Notes under the pieces: model-generated
Seen by the model: only the letters and a program-made list of their open reading frames with translations
Told to the model about the DNA's origin: nothing
Database searches by the model: none
Shown here: piece by piece, positions 44,624 through 54,772 of the stretch
How the letters are laid out: every line of letters begins with the position of its first letter
Numbering within the stretch: position 1 is the stretch's first letter
Origin: Flavimaricola marinus
Lineage (GTDB): Bacteria; Pseudomonadota; Alphaproteobacteria; Rhodobacterales; Rhodobacteraceae
NCBI RefSeq assembly: GCF_900184895.1
Contig: NZ_FXZK01000001.1
Location: forward strand, 806,001 to 870,000
Reading direction: 5' to 3'
DNA length: 64,000 nt
Program-made: the position numbers and the translations under genes

Positions 44624-45510
44624 GTATTTCACCGAACTGGATCGCCCTCGACTGGGGCACCACGCATCTTCGCGGCTGGGCCATGTCTGCGGGCAACACC
44701 GTGCTGGCCGAGGCGCACTCGGATCGCGGCATGGGCACTCTGACACCCTCTGAATTCCCCGCCGCCTTCGCCGAGTTGACCCGCGACTGGACCGCCGCAC
44801 CTGCCATTGCCTGCGGCATGGTCGGCGCCCGGCAAGGTTGGATCGAGGCCGCCTATCAGGCCGTGCCCTGCACGCCCCTGCCGACCAGCTTTACCAAGGC
44901 TCCAACGAACGCCGCATCGGTCCACATCATCCCCGGCCTGTCGCAATCCAGCCCCGCCGATGTGATGCGGGGTGAAGAGACCCAGATCGCAGGCTTTTTG
45001 GCGCTAAATCCCGGCTGGGACGGCGTGCTCTGCATGCCCGGCACTCATACCAAATGGGTGCAGATCAGCGCAGGTGAGGTGGTCAGCTTTCAGACCTGCA
45101 TGACAGGCGATCTCTTTGCCGCGATCTCGGGACATACCGTGCTCAAGCACTCGGTCGTTTCCGACGATTGGGACGACGCCGCCTTTGCAGAGGCGCTGTC
45201 CGACACCCTGTCGCGGCCGGAAAAGCTCGCCGCACGGCTCTTTGCCCTGCGTGCCGAAGGGCTTCTGCACGGGCTGGGCAACGCCACCGCCAAGGCGCGG
45301 CTGTCGGGCTTGCTGATCGGGGCCGAGCTCGCGGCGACAAAGCCCTACTGGCTCGGTCAGCAGATCGGCATCATCGGCGCAGGCCCGGTCGCCGACGCCT
45401 ATGTCAAAGCCCTTGCCAGCCAAGGCGCACCCGCCACCGTTGCCGACGGCCCGCGCGTCACGCTCGCCGGGCTGACCGCCGCTTGGACGATATTGAAAGG
45501 CCAGCTATGA
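44620..45510 (+). CDS. dgoK: 2-dehydro-3-deoxygalactonokinase
   Basis: A 296-aa sugar-acid kinase. The N-terminal phosphate-binding motif [13 protein letters not shown] and [10 protein letters not shown] and [10 protein letters not shown] are typical of DgoK. It phosphorylates 2-keto-3-deoxy-D-galactonate at the 6 position in the De Ley-Doudoroff pathway. Overlaps both neighbours by ATGA and is immediately followed by dgoA. Confidence 0.95.
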   Translation: MSISPNWIALDWGTTHLRGWAMSAGNTVLAEAHSDRGMGTLTPSEFPAAFAELTRDWTAAPAIACGMVGARQGWIEAAYQAVPCTPLPTSFTKAPTNAASVHIIPGLSQSSPADVMRGEETQIAGFLALNPGWDGVLCMPGTHTKWVQISAGEVVSFQTCMTGDLFAAISGHTVLKHSVVSDDWDDAAFAEALSDTLSRPEKLAARLFALRAEGLLHGLGNATAKARLSGLLIGAELAATKPYWLGQQIGIIGAGPVADAYVKALASQGAPATVADGPRVTLAGLTAAWTILKGQL

Positions 45511-46118
45511 CCCGCAATCTCATCGCGATCCTGAGGGGGATCACACCGCCAGAGGCGGTTGAAACCGCTGGCGCGTTGGTCGACGCCGGGATCACCCGGA
45601 TCGAAGTGCCACTGAATTCGCCAGAGCCGTTCAAATCGATCGAAGCGATGGCCAAGGCACACCCCGCCGCGCAGATCGGGGCCGGCACCGTCCTGTCGCC
45701 CGACGACGTGTTGCGGGTGGCGAATGCGGGCGGCACGCTGATCGTCTCGCCCAACTGCGACCAGCGGGTGATCGTGGCCACCAAAAAGGCCGGGATGGAC
45801 AGCTGGCCCGGCGTGATGACACCGTCGGAGTGCTTTCTGGCGCTGAAATCAGGGGCAGACGGGCTCAAGATCTTTCCCGCCTCGCTGATCGGCCCTGCCG
45901 GGATCAAGGCGATGCGGGCAGTGCTGCCCGAAGGCACTCAGGTCTATGCGGTCGGCGGCGCCGGCCCTGACAACTTCGGCGAGTGGATGGCGGCAAGCGC
46001 CGATGGCTTCGGCATCGGAACGGCGCTTTACACCCCCGGTCTCAGCGTGGCCGAAGTCGCCGAACGGGCCGCCAATATCGTGGCCGCCTATGATGCCGCT
46101 TTGGAGGGTCGCACATGA
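45507..46118 (+). CDS. dgoA: 2-dehydro-3-deoxy-6-phosphogalactonate aldolase
   Basis: A 203-aa KDPG/KDPGal aldolase. [22 protein letters not shown] and the Schiff-base lysine region [15 protein letters not shown] are present; the PLNSPEP form is typical of the galactonate rather than gluconate branch. It splits KDPGal to pyruvate and glyceraldehyde 3-phosphate. ATGA overlaps on both sides. Confidence 0.95.
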   Translation: MTRNLIAILRGITPPEAVETAGALVDAGITRIEVPLNSPEPFKSIEAMAKAHPAAQIGAGTVLSPDDVLRVANAGGTLIVSPNCDQRVIVATKKAGMDSWPGVMTPSECFLALKSGADGLKIFPASLIGPAGIKAMRAVLPEGTQVYAVGGAGPDNFGEWMAASADGFGIGTALYTPGLSVAEVAERAANIVAAYDAALEGRT

Positions 46119-46957
46119 TCTATGACGATACCGTTTGCCTGCTGGGCGAAGGCCCGCTCTGGCACCCCGAGCGGGGCGAGCTGTTCTGGTTTGACATCCT
46201 CGCCCGCCGCCTTCACCGCAAAGGGCAGCACTGGCAATTCGACGATCACGTCTCTGCCGCGGGCTGGGTCGACGCGGGCACCCTGCTCGTCGCCTCGTCC
46301 AAGGCGCTGCTGCGGTTCGACATCACCACCGGTGCCACTTCCGAGGTCTGCCCGCTGGAGGCGGATAACGACGGCACCCGCTCCAACGATGGCCGCGCCG
46401 ACCCTTGGGGCGGGTTCTGGATCGGGACGATGGGTAAGACCGGCGCACCCGGTGCAGGCACGATCTATCGCTATTACAAGGGCGAGTTGCGGACACTCTA
46501 CACCGAGATCAAGACACCCAACGCCATCTGCTTTGCCCCGGACCGCAGCGTCGCCTATTACACCGACACCGGCACCCAGCTGATCAAGGCCCAACCCCTC
46601 GACCCCGAAACCGGCTGGCCGGTCGGCGAGCCGTCGGTGCATATCGACCTGACCGGGACATCGCACAAACCCGACGGCGCCGTCACCGACGCCGCCGGCA
46701 ACATATGGTGCGCCCAATGGGGCAGCGCGCGGGTGGCCTGCTACGGCACCGACGGCGGTTTTGTCGAGGCGGTATCGCTTCCGGCGGCCCAGACCACCTG
46801 CCCGGCCTTCGGCGGCCCGGATTTCAAGACCCTGCTCTGCACTTCGGCTGCCGCCGGGATATCGCAGAACGATCTCTCCGAGACCCCGACCAACGGGCAA
46901 ACCTTCGCCGTGCAGGTCTCGGCCACTGGCAAGCCCGAACCGCGCGTTATTCTTTAG
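46115..46957 (+). CDS. SMP-30/gluconolactonase family sugar lactonase
   Basis: A 280-aa beta-propeller lactonase of the SMP-30/regucalcin family. Metal ligands are expected at the glutamate in LGEGPLWH, the asparagine in [14 protein letters not shown] and aspartate in [12 protein letters not shown], all visible. It should open galactono- or arabinonolactone made by the 1-dehydrogenase at 13813. ATGA overlap with dgoA. Confidence 0.93.
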   Translation: MIYDDTVCLLGEGPLWHPERGELFWFDILARRLHRKGQHWQFDDHVSAAGWVDAGTLLVASSKALLRFDITTGATSEVCPLEADNDGTRSNDGRADPWGGFWIGTMGKTGAPGAGTIYRYYKGELRTLYTEIKTPNAICFAPDRSVAYYTDTGTQLIKAQPLDPETGWPVGEPSVHIDLTGTSHKPDGAVTDAAGNIWCAQWGSARVACYGTDGGFVEAVSLPAAQTTCPAFGGPDFKTLLCTSAAAGISQNDLSETPTNGQTFAVQVSATGKPEPRVIL

Positions 46958-46969
46958 AAAGACCACTCC

Positions 46970-48871
46970 ATGAACCCCACCCTTGGCGTCTGCTACTACC
47001 CCGAACATTGGCCCGAAGAGCAATGGGCCGAAGACGCCGCGCGGATGGTGCATACCGGGCTGACATGGGTGCGGATCGGTGAATTCGCTTGGGCGAGGAT
47101 GGAGCCGGAGCCGGGCAAGTTCACCTGGGAATGGCTCGACAGGGCGATCGAGGTGCTCGGCAACGCCGGGCTCAAGGTCGTCCTCGGCACGCCCACCGCC
47201 ACGCCGCCGCGCTGGATGATCGACAAGTATCCCGACATGCTCGCCGTCGATGCAGAGGGGCGGCCGCGTAAGTTCGGCTCGCGCCGGCACTATTGCTTCA
47301 GCCATCTCGGCTACCGCGAGGAATCGCGCCGGATCACCCGGCTGATGGCCGAACGCTATGGCAAGAACCCGCATGTGCAGGCGTGGCAGACCGACAACGA
47401 ATACAGCTGCCACGACACCACGCTTAGCTATTCCGACGCCGCGCGCACCGGGTTTCAGGACTGGCTGGCGCAGAAATACCAATCCCCCGATGCCCTGAAC
47501 CGGGCTTGGGGCAATGTGTTCTGGTCTATGGACTACGACGATTTCCGGCAGATCGACCTGCCAAACCTGACGGTGACAGAGCCGAACCACCCGCACCAAC
47601 TGGCTTTCCGGCGATACTCGTCGGATCAGGTGGTGGCGTTCAACCGCGCACAGGTGGACGAGATCCGCAAACACTCCGACGCACCGATCAGCCACAACTA
47701 TATGGGCCGGGTCACCGATTTCGATCACTTCAAGGTCGGGGCCGACCTCGATATCGCGGCATGGGACAGCTATCCGCTCGGCTTTCTGCTCGACCGGATC
47801 GAAGGCGACGATGCGTTCAAGGCGAGGTTTCTCAAGCAGGGTCACCCCGACAACCAAGCCTTCCACCATGACCTCTATCGTGCCGTTGGCCGGGGCCGAT
47901 GGTGGATCATGGAGCAACAGCCCGGCCCGGTGAACTGGGCGCCCTACAACCCGGCGCCCCTGCCCGGCATGTGCCGGCTTTGGGCGTGGGAAGCCTTTGC
48001 CCACGGCGCGGAAGCGGTCTGCTACTTCCGCTGGCGGCAGGCGCCCTTTGCCCAAGAACAGATGCACGCGGGCCTCTTGCGCCCAGACAGCCAACCTGCG
48101 CCCGCCCTGGCCGAGGCAGCCCAAGTGGCCGAGGAAGTCGCGGCGCTCGGTCGGCTGGAGCCGCAAAAGGCAGATGTCGCCCTGATCTTTGATTACGAAA
48201 GCGATTGGGCATGGCAAATCCAGCCGCAGGGGGCAGATTTCGGATTCTTCCGCTTGGCCTTTGACGCCTATCGGGCCTGCCGCCGGGCCGGACTCAATGT
48301 CGACATACTGCCACCGGACGCAGCCGACCTCAGCGACTACGCCGTGGTCCTGGCCCCCGGCCTGATGACCCTGTCGGATCCGCTGCGCGCCGCCCTCGCC
48401 GCCTACAAAGGCATCGCTCTGATCGGGCCACGCACGGATACCAAGACCGACGAGCTGTCGATCCCGGACCCCCTCGGCCCCAATATCCCCGGTCTGGACG
48501 TCTCCGTCGCCCTGACCGAAAGCCTGCCGCCGATCGTGACCGAACCGTTGGAGGGCGGCGGCGAGTTCCGGCACTGGTTCGAGCATTTCGAAGGCTCCGC
48601 CCCCGTCTTGCGCCGCACGGCGGCAGGGCAACCCGCGATCATGGGAACCAAGCATCTGCGGACCCTCGCCGGATGGCCTTGCCCCGAGACGTTCTTTGGC
48701 CTGATCCGCGATCTGGCGACAGAGGCCGGGTTGACGCCGATGGATCTGCCCGAAGGGCTGCGGCTGCGGGATACCGCCAGCCACCGCTTCGTGTTCAACT
48801 ACGCGCCCGAGGCGCAGGAGTGGCAGGGCACCACGATCCCCGCCGCCGGTGTGCATTGGCAAGCGCGATGA
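46970..48871 (+). CDS. beta-galactosidase, GH42
   Basis: A 633-aa GH42 beta-galactosidase. It starts LGVCYYPEHWPEEQW, the family signature, and has the acid/base glutamate in TDNEYSCHD (E144) and nucleophile in WWIMEQQPGPVNW (E315). There is no signal peptide, so it acts on imported oligosaccharides in the cytoplasm. It provides galactose to the operon. Its stop overlaps the aldose epimerase start. Confidence 0.95.
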   Translation: MNPTLGVCYYPEHWPEEQWAEDAARMVHTGLTWVRIGEFAWARMEPEPGKFTWEWLDRAIEVLGNAGLKVVLGTPTATPPRWMIDKYPDMLAVDAEGRPRKFGSRRHYCFSHLGYREESRRITRLMAERYGKNPHVQAWQTDNEYSCHDTTLSYSDAARTGFQDWLAQKYQSPDALNRAWGNVFWSMDYDDFRQIDLPNLTVTEPNHPHQLAFRRYSSDQVVAFNRAQVDEIRKHSDAPISHNYMGRVTDFDHFKVGADLDIAAWDSYPLGFLLDRIEGDDAFKARFLKQGHPDNQAFHHDLYRAVGRGRWWIMEQQPGPVNWAPYNPAPLPGMCRLWAWEAFAHGAEAVCYFRWRQAPFAQEQMHAGLLRPDSQPAPALAEAAQVAEEVAALGRLEPQKADVALIFDYESDWAWQIQPQGADFGFFRLAFDAYRACRRAGLNVDILPPDAADLSDYAVVLAPGLMTLSDPLRAALAAYKGIALIGPRTDTKTDELSIPDPLGPNIPGLDVSVALTESLPPIVTEPLEGGGEFRHWFEHFEGSAPVLRRTAAGQPAIMGTKHLRTLAGWPCPETFFGLIRDLATEAGLTPMDLPEGLRLRDTASHRFVFNYAPEAQEWQGTTIPAAGVHWQAR

Positions 48872-49815
48872 CCCCGTTTGGAACAACTCGGGACGGCGAG
48901 ACGGTGCACCGGATCGTCCTGTCCGGCGGCGGGCTGACGGTAGGTCTGCTCACCCTCGGCGCGATTGTGCAATCGGTGCGGCTGGAAGGGGTGGAGCACG
49001 ACCTGACCATCGGCTCGACCGACCTTGCCGATTACGAGACGTCGATGGGCTATCACGGGGCGATTGTCGGCCCGGTGGCCAACAGGCTGCGGCAGGCGCA
49101 AGCGCCTATTGGCGGGGTCATGCACCATTTTGACGCCAATCAGGACGGCACCCATGCCCTGCACGGCGGCAAGGACGGCACCCATGCCAAGCTCTGGACG
49201 GTGGCCGATCACGGGCCGGTCCACGCCACGCTGACTCTGGACCTGGCTGCCGGAGACGGCGGTTATCCGGGCAACAGGCACATCCGGGCGACATTCCGGC
49301 TCTTGCCGGACGCGACGCTTCAGCTGGAGATCACCGGGACGACCGATGCGCCGACGCTGATGAACCTCGCCAACCACAGCTACTGGACGCTCGATGGCGG
49401 GCCGACATGGGCCGGGCACGACATCCGGGTGGCTGCCGACCATTACCTTCCCATCGACGACGCGGTGTTGCCGACAGGCGAAATTGCTCTTGTCGAAGGG
49501 ACACCATTCGATCTTCGGCGGACCGTCTCGATCTCGCCGGGCAATCCGGCGGTCGATCACAATTTCTGCCTGTCGGTCAGCAAGCAATCGCTGCGCGACG
49601 TGCTCTGGCTCAACGGCTCGTCAGGGGTGAGCATGACGGTGGCGACCACAGAGCCGGGGGTGCAGGTCTTTGATGGGCGACCCGGCTACAGGGCATTGGC
49701 GATCGAGGCGCAGGGCTGGCCTGATGCCCCCAATGTCGCGGCATTTCCGTCTGTCGAGGTGACACCGGATGTGCCTTACAGCCAGACGACGCAATGGCGG
49801 TTCAGCACTGGCTAA
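48868..49815 (+). CDS. galM: aldose 1-epimerase (galactose mutarotase)
   Basis: A 315-aa galactose mutarotase-like protein. Catalytic histidine region NLANHSYW and the glutamate region FPSVEVTPDVPY are present, as is GPVANRL near the N-terminus. Interconverts alpha- and beta-galactose, relevant because GH4 and GH42 enzymes release different anomers. Last gene of the operon. Confidence 0.93.
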   Translation: MTPFGTTRDGETVHRIVLSGGGLTVGLLTLGAIVQSVRLEGVEHDLTIGSTDLADYETSMGYHGAIVGPVANRLRQAQAPIGGVMHHFDANQDGTHALHGGKDGTHAKLWTVADHGPVHATLTLDLAAGDGGYPGNRHIRATFRLLPDATLQLEITGTTDAPTLMNLANHSYWTLDGGPTWAGHDIRVAADHYLPIDDAVLPTGEIALVEGTPFDLRRTVSISPGNPAVDHNFCLSVSKQSLRDVLWLNGSSGVSMTVATTEPGVQVFDGRPGYRALAIEAQGWPDAPNVAAFPSVEVTPDVPYSQTTQWRFSTG

Positions 49816-49903
49816 ACTGTCGCGCGATCTGCTGTCGCACCCCATTTTCAGGGGGGGATGAGGCGCTATCTAAGGGTCAACACTCACTCTAGGAGTACCC
49901 CTT

Positions 49904-51307
49904 ATGGACGCCCTCATTCTGTCGCGCATCCAATTTGCGGCAAACATTTCGTTTCACATCCTGTTCCCCACGATCACCATCGCCTTGGGCTGGGTGCTGC
50001 TGTTTTTCCGGGTGCGCTTCAACATCACCAAGGACGAACGCTGGCTCGAAGCCTACCGCTTCTGGGTCAAGGTCTTTGCCCTGTCCTTTGCTATGGGTGT
50101 CGTGTCCGGCATCACCATGTCGTTCCAATTCGGCACCAACTGGCCCGGTTTCATGGAAACCGTCGGCAACATCGCTGGGCCGCTTCTGGCCTATGAGGTG
50201 ATGACCGCGTTCTTCCTCGAGGCGGTCTTCCTCGGGATCATGCTGTTCGGGGCCAGCCGGGTTTCGGCACGGGTGCATACGACGGCCACGTTCCTCGTGG
50301 CCTTCGGCACCACCATGTCGGCCTTCTGGATCATCGTTCTGAATTCGTGGATGCACACGCCGCAAGGGTTCGAGATGATCGACGGCGTGGCCCATGCCAC
50401 CGATTGGTGGGCGATCGTGTTCAACCCCTCGATGCCCTACCGGTTTGCTCACATGATGCTGGCCAGCTTCCTGACCGTCAGCTTCCTGATCGCGGGTGTC
50501 TCCGCCTTCCGCTGGCTGATCGGCGGGCGCACCGAAGGCGTGCGGGTGGCGCTCAAGACGGCCGTCTTTGGCGCGGCCATGCTGATCCCTGTGCAAATCT
50601 TTGTCGGTGACATGCACGGCCTGAACACGCTGGAATACCAGCCGCAAAAGGTCGCTGCGATGGAAGGCAACTGGGAGACGGACACAAACGTCCCGCTTCT
50701 GCTGTTCGCCATCCCGAACGAAGAGTTGCGCGAGAACACGTTCGAGATCGGCATTCCGAACCTCGCCTCGCTAATCCTGACCCACCACGCCGATGGCGAA
50801 GTGCCTGGCCTGAACGATTTCGTCGCCGACGACGGCACCGCCTTGCACCCGCGTGTGGCACCCGTGTTCTGGAGCTTCCGGGTCATGGTCGCCACCGGCA
50901 TGCTGATGCTGGCGGTCAGCTGGGGCGCGTCCGCGCTCATGCTGCGGCGCAATGCGGACCGGACAGGTCGGCGGGGCGTCGAAGGGCTGCCGAAACCGGT
51001 TCTCTACGGGCTCGTCGCGATGTCCTTCTCGGGCTGGCTGGCCACGCTCGCGGGCTGGTACACGACCGAGATCGGACGGCAGCCGTGGCTTGTCCAAGGT
51101 GTCATGACCACCAAGCAAGCGGTCGCCGACGTGCCGGCCGGCATGGTCGCCTCGACGCTGATCGCCTACCTCGTGGTCTATGCCCTGCTGCTGGCGGCCT
51201 ATATCGCGGTGATCTTCTACCTCGCCCGCAAGGCCGCAAAGGGTGAACCGATCGGACCGAACGTCCCGCAGTCGACCAAGGCTGCTGTCACAGTCGCAGC
51301 GGAGTAA
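49904..51307 (+). CDS. cioA: cyanide-insensitive bd-type quinol oxidase subunit I
   Basis: A 467-aa CydA/CioA family subunit with about nine membrane helices. Haem ligands fit His in NISFHILFPT and the methionine/histidine-containing helices, and the motif GWYTTEIGRQPW is diagnostic. The short quinol-loop region suggests the CIO branch. Oxidises quinol with oxygen at the inner membrane. AGGAG precedes the ATG. Electrons from SoeC could enter the same quinone pool. Confidence 0.94.
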   Translation: MDALILSRIQFAANISFHILFPTITIALGWVLLFFRVRFNITKDERWLEAYRFWVKVFALSFAMGVVSGITMSFQFGTNWPGFMETVGNIAGPLLAYEVMTAFFLEAVFLGIMLFGASRVSARVHTTATFLVAFGTTMSAFWIIVLNSWMHTPQGFEMIDGVAHATDWWAIVFNPSMPYRFAHMMLASFLTVSFLIAGVSAFRWLIGGRTEGVRVALKTAVFGAAMLIPVQIFVGDMHGLNTLEYQPQKVAAMEGNWETDTNVPLLLFAIPNEELRENTFEIGIPNLASLILTHHADGEVPGLNDFVADDGTALHPRVAPVFWSFRVMVATGMLMLAVSWGASALMLRRNADRTGRRGVEGLPKPVLYGLVAMSFSGWLATLAGWYTTEIGRQPWLVQGVMTTKQAVADVPAGMVASTLIAYLVVYALLLAAYIAVIFYLARKAAKGEPIGPNVPQSTKAAVTVAAE

Positions 51308-51312
51308 CGGCG

Positions 51313-52323
51313 ATGAACACCTTTGGAGATCCAACCGTCTGGCTGCCGTTCGTCTTTGCCGCACTGATGGGGTTGTCGATCCTGATCTATGTGATCCTCG
51401 ACGGCTTCGACCTCGGCGTCGGGGTGCTCTTCCCCTTCGCCAACGAGGCGGAACGGGACCGGATGGTCTCGGCCATCGGCCCGTTCTGGGATGCCAACGA
51501 AACTTGGCTGGTGCTGGCGGTGGGGATTCTGCTGGTGGCCTTTCCGGCCGCCCACGGCGCGATCCTCACCGCGCTCTATCTACCTGTGGCGATTATGCTC
51601 GTCGGACTGATCCTGCGCGGCGTGGCCTTCGAATTCCGGGTCAAGGCACCGACACCGTGGAAAGCGACGTGGAACCGGGCGTTCTTCGTCGGCTCCCTGA
51701 TGACCTCGCTCAGCCAAGGCTTCATGCTCGGCATGTATGTGATGGGCCTGACATGGACCTTGCCGCATGTGGGCTTTGCCCTGCTCACAGCCGTTTTCCT
51801 GACGGTCGGCTACAGCTTCATTGGGGCGACATGGGTCATCCACAAGACCGAAGGCGACCTCCAGCGCAAGGCGGTGGACTGGGCCAAGGGCGGAATCTGG
51901 GGGCTGGTGCTGGGCATCGGCGCGATTTCGGCGGCGACGCCCTATGTCAGCGACCGGATTTTTGGCAAATGGTTCACATGGCCCGAAGCGCTCTACCTCT
52001 CGCCACTGCCGATCCTGTCGGGCGTCCTCGTGGTCAGCCTGTGGCTGATGCTGCGGCGGATGCCCTTTGCGGAGGACCGCTATAGCTGGGCGCCCTTTGC
52101 CGCGGCAACCGGCCTCTGGGGGCTGGCGTTCGGCGGCATGGCCTACAGCTTCTACCCCTACGTGGTGCCAGAGCGTCTGACGATCTACGAAGCAGCAAGC
52201 GCGCCCGAAAGCCTGTTCATCATCCTGATCGGGACCTGCATCGTGCTGCCGACGATCCTCGGCTACACGATCCTGTCCTATTCGATCTTTCGCGGCAAAG
52301 CGACGGAATTGCGGTACGACTGA
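51313..52323 (+). CDS. cioB: cyanide-insensitive bd-type quinol oxidase subunit II
   Basis: A 336-aa CydB/CioB subunit. The N-terminus with LIYVILDGFDLGVGVLFPF and GPFWDANETWLVLAVG is diagnostic. Six bases after cioA, whose stop region contains its GGAG site. Followed by a strong hairpin at 52322. Confidence 0.95.
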   Translation: MNTFGDPTVWLPFVFAALMGLSILIYVILDGFDLGVGVLFPFANEAERDRMVSAIGPFWDANETWLVLAVGILLVAFPAAHGAILTALYLPVAIMLVGLILRGVAFEFRVKAPTPWKATWNRAFFVGSLMTSLSQGFMLGMYVMGLTWTLPHVGFALLTAVFLTVGYSFIGATWVIHKTEGDLQRKAVDWAKGGIWGLVLGIGAISAATPYVSDRIFGKWFTWPEALYLSPLPILSGVLVVSLWLMLRRMPFAEDRYSWAPFAAATGLWGLAFGGMAYSFYPYVVPERLTIYEAASAPESLFIILIGTCIVLPTILGYTILSYSIFRGKATELRYD

Positions 52324-52351
52324 CGGCGGAGGGGCACAGGCCCCTGCCGTC
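52322..52351. terminator. terminator-like hairpin after cioAB
   Basis: GACGGC-GG-AGGGGC at 52322-52335 pairs with GCCCCT-GCCGTC at 52340-52351, twelve pairs with a two-base bulge and ACAG loop. It overlaps the cioB stop codon and lies between convergent genes. No T-tract. Confidence 0.55.
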
Positions 52352-52377
52352 GGCGGCTCATTAGCCTCGAGCAACGC

Positions 52378-52692
52378 TTATCCCGGCACCTCGAGGTCAA
52401 ACACCATCAGTCCGGCAACACCGCCGTCACACAGGGCAACCAGCCGAGCACCGGCGGCCTTGTGCTCCGGATGGGCGTCATAGGCCGCCAGTGCGGCGCG
52501 ATCCCTGAACCGGGCCACAAAGCCCCAGGTATAGCCCTTGCTCAGCCCCTCGTAATCGCGGTTCGGGCCGGATTCGAAGCTCAGCATACCGTCGATCGTG
52601 CCCTGCAATCCGGCAAGCGCGTCCATCACCGCGCGGCGCTCGTCCGGGTCGGCGCTGTTCGGGATCGCGCCGTAGACGCAATGCAGGATCAC
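52378..52692 (-). CDS. Dabb (stress-responsive A/B barrel) domain protein
   Basis: A 104-aa protein with the alpha/beta-barrel dimer fold pattern: MILHCVYG first strand, YTWGFVARFRDRAALAAYDAHPEHKA central motif. The start is GTG (52690-52692), overlapping the glycerate kinase stop. Function unknown; coupled to the kinase by overlap. Confidence 0.85.
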   Translation of the reverse strand: MILHCVYGAIPNSADPDERRAVMDALAGLQGTIDGMLSFESGPNRDYEGLSKGYTWGFVARFRDRAALAAYDAHPEHKAAGARLVALCDGGVAGLMVFDLEVPG

Positions 52693-53984
52693 CGGGCAGC
52701 CTCCTTCGGATGGATCAGGATCGCCCGGAAATCATTGACGTTGGTCAGGGTCGGACCCGTGACCACCTGATCGCCGATCCCGGCAAAGTAGCCGTGGGCA
52801 TCGTTCCGGGCGAGCGCATCGGCCGCGGTCGGACCCTTGGTCAGGGTGCCGGGTCCGATCACCGCACCGGCCACTTCGGCCGCGCCGTCGACACCGTCAG
52901 TATCACAGGCCAGCGCGTGAATGCCGGGCGCTCCCTGCAAGGCGATGGCCAGCGCCAAGGCGTATTCGGCGTTGGGACCGCCGACACCGTCGCCCCGACG
53001 GGTCACGGTCAACTCGCCCCCGGACAAGAGCAGAACCGGCGGCGCATCGGCGGCAAGCGTGGCTTGGAGCTTTAGGGCTTCGGAGGCGTGAGCGGCGGCC
53101 ACCTCGCGGGCCTCGCCCTCGATCGCGTCGCCCAACAGGCGCACGTCGCACCCCGCGGCGCGGCCCATCACGGCGGCGGCGGCCAGCGATTGCGACGGGG
53201 CAGAGATCACCCGGTTCTCGACCCGGCTCAGTTTCAGATCGTCCGGAGCGACAGGATTGCCGCCCGCCTCCAGAAATGCCCGGATCGCGGCGGGCGGTTC
53301 GACCTGCCATTGCGCCAGACAGGCCAACGCACGGGCGGCGTCGCCCGCGTATCCGACAGTGGGGCCGCTTGCGATGTCACCGGGCGAATCGCCGGGCACG
53401 TCCGAGATCATCAAGGCGACCATGCGCGCGGGATAGGCGGCCACGGCCAAACGTCCACCTTTGACGGCGGACAATTCCTTGCGAATGCCGTTGATGTCGC
53501 CAATCGGCGCCCCGCTGGCCAAGAGGCTTTGGGTCAGCGCCTGTTTTTCTGCCAATGTGATGCCGGCGGCCGGGCAGGTCAGCAAAGCCGAGCCACCGCC
53601 CGAGATCAGCGCAAGGACCATGTCGCCTTCTTTGAGAGTGCCGAGCAGGGCCAACATGCGCCGCGTCGCTTCCGCCCCCGCCGCGTCGGGCACGGGATGT
53701 GCCGCCTCGACGATCTCGATCCCTTCGCAGGGCCGGGCATAGCCATAACGGGTGATGACAAGCCCCTCGCAAGGCCCCCAGACGGATTCGACGGCTTCGG
53801 CCATCCGGGCCGAGGCCTTGCCCGCGCCGATCACGACGACGCGCCCCTCCGGGCGGGGCGGCAGATGCGAGGGAATCACCCGCATCGGATCGGCCACCGC
53901 AACGGCGCGATCGAACAGGGCGCGCAACAGCGCTTCGGGGTCGGCGGGGTCAGGGGCGGGTGGGTCTATGTCAGGAAGGTCCAA
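52689..53984 (-). CDS. glycerate 2-kinase (MOFRL family, TtuD/GckA-like)
   Basis: A 431-aa kinase of the DUF4147/MOFRL family. VVVIGAGKASARMAEA (N-terminal), ISGGGSALLTCP and LSGGELTV with GGPNAEYALALA are diagnostic. Phosphorylates D-glycerate to 2-phosphoglycerate. The start appears to be TTG at 53984, with AGGA about ten bases upstream; no ATG gives a full-length N-terminus. It could serve glycerate produced from glycerol-containing galactosides, but that link is only positional. Confidence 0.88.
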   Translation of the reverse strand: MDLPDIDPPAPDPADPEALLRALFDRAVAVADPMRVIPSHLPPRPEGRVVVIGAGKASARMAEAVESVWGPCEGLVITRYGYARPCEGIEIVEAAHPVPDAAGAEATRRMLALLGTLKEGDMVLALISGGGSALLTCPAAGITLAEKQALTQSLLASGAPIGDINGIRKELSAVKGGRLAVAAYPARMVALMISDVPGDSPGDIASGPTVGYAGDAARALACLAQWQVEPPAAIRAFLEAGGNPVAPDDLKLSRVENRVISAPSQSLAAAAVMGRAAGCDVRLLGDAIEGEAREVAAAHASEALKLQATLAADAPPVLLLSGGELTVTRRGDGVGGPNAEYALALAIALQGAPGIHALACDTDGVDGAAEVAGAVIGPGTLTKGPTAADALARNDAHGYFAGIGDQVVTGPTLTNVNDFRAILIHPKEAAR

Positions 53985-54127
53985 AACCGATAGGTCCTTT
54001 GTCCAGCGGCCAAATCACAGCGGCCAATCGGGGCCAGCATGCACCCGATCCCCACGGCATTCCAGCCAAGACCGCGATTTGGGTTTGACACGGGCGAGCG
54101 GGCAAAGTATCGGGACCTCCGTTGCAT

Positions 54128-54204
54128 GGCGTGATAGCTCAGTTGGTTAGAGCACAGCACTCATAATGCTGGGGTCGGCGGTTCAAGTCCGCCTCACGCT
54201 ACCA
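54128..54204 (+). tRNA. tRNA-Met (CAT), elongator
   Basis: A 77-base tRNA with encoded CCA. Acceptor stem GGCGTGA pairs with TCACGCT, including a G-U at position 1-72. The D-arm is AGCTC...GAGC, the anticodon stem CAGCA/TGCTG holds loop CTCATAA (anticodon CAT), and the T-arm GGCGG-TTCAAGT-CCGCC is complete. General sequence resembles elongator tRNA-Met; tRNA-Ile2 with modified CAT is a weaker alternative. Confidence 0.93.
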
Positions 54205-54225
54205 CGCAACCCTTTCGGCCCAAGA

Positions 54226-54630
54226 TCAGCGTTCCGCCCTGCGATAGGTTTGCAACCGCATCGTGCGGGTACCGTCCGGGTGTTTGTAGAACTGGATGAC
54301 CGACAGGAGCGACCCGTCGTCGCTGGCCCGGCGAAACGCATACGACACCTCCTGCCCCGCCTGATAGGCACGGCTCTCGAGCAGGGTCTTTCCCTTGCGA
54401 TGGAAGGACGCTTTGATGCCCTCTTCGCCCGCCGGGCGGATCGCACCATCGGCGACACCCTTGAAATCGATCAGATGCGGGGTGCCGTCCGCCTCGACCC
54501 ACTCGATCTGGAAATGGATCTCGTCGCCGGTCTGGGTGATGACATATCGGCCCGACTTGGGCGGCTTGCCCTCGTCATAGTGCGAAAGTTCGGGAACAAG
54601 CTCCCAACTGCCTTCATAAGCATACTGCAT
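54226..54630 (-). CDS. hypothetical protein, 134 aa
   Basis: A 134-aa protein starting MQYAYEGSWELVPELSHYDEG and rich in beta-strand-like segments (YVITQTGDEIHFQIEWVEADG, ISHRKGKT-like turns), reminiscent of a small beta-barrel. No signal peptide or known motif recognised. Start set at 54630, where family-like sequence begins; the frame extends further upstream over the neighbouring promoter. Its 3' end faces the tRNA gene. Confidence 0.75.
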   Translation of the reverse strand: MQYAYEGSWELVPELSHYDEGKPPKSGRYVITQTGDEIHFQIEWVEADGTPHLIDFKGVADGAIRPAGEEGIKASFHRKGKTLLESRAYQAGQEVSYAFRRASDDGSLLSVIQFYKHPDGTRTMRLQTYRRAER

Positions 54631-54772
54631 GGATCGTCGTTTTCCTGCGGTCAAACTGTGTTGGCCACAGTATCGTCCGGCAAAGGCCGAATGACCACGT
54701 CTTTCCCTGACCACACGGCTTTCCATGGTCCGAAGAATGGGGCAAAATCGGCCAACGCCAGGAGACCCCGCC

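Noticed and set aside
46088-48886. 932-aa minus-strand open frame opposite the lactonase and beta-galactosidase
   Set aside because: Antisense shadow of genes with complete catalytic motifs on the plus strand.
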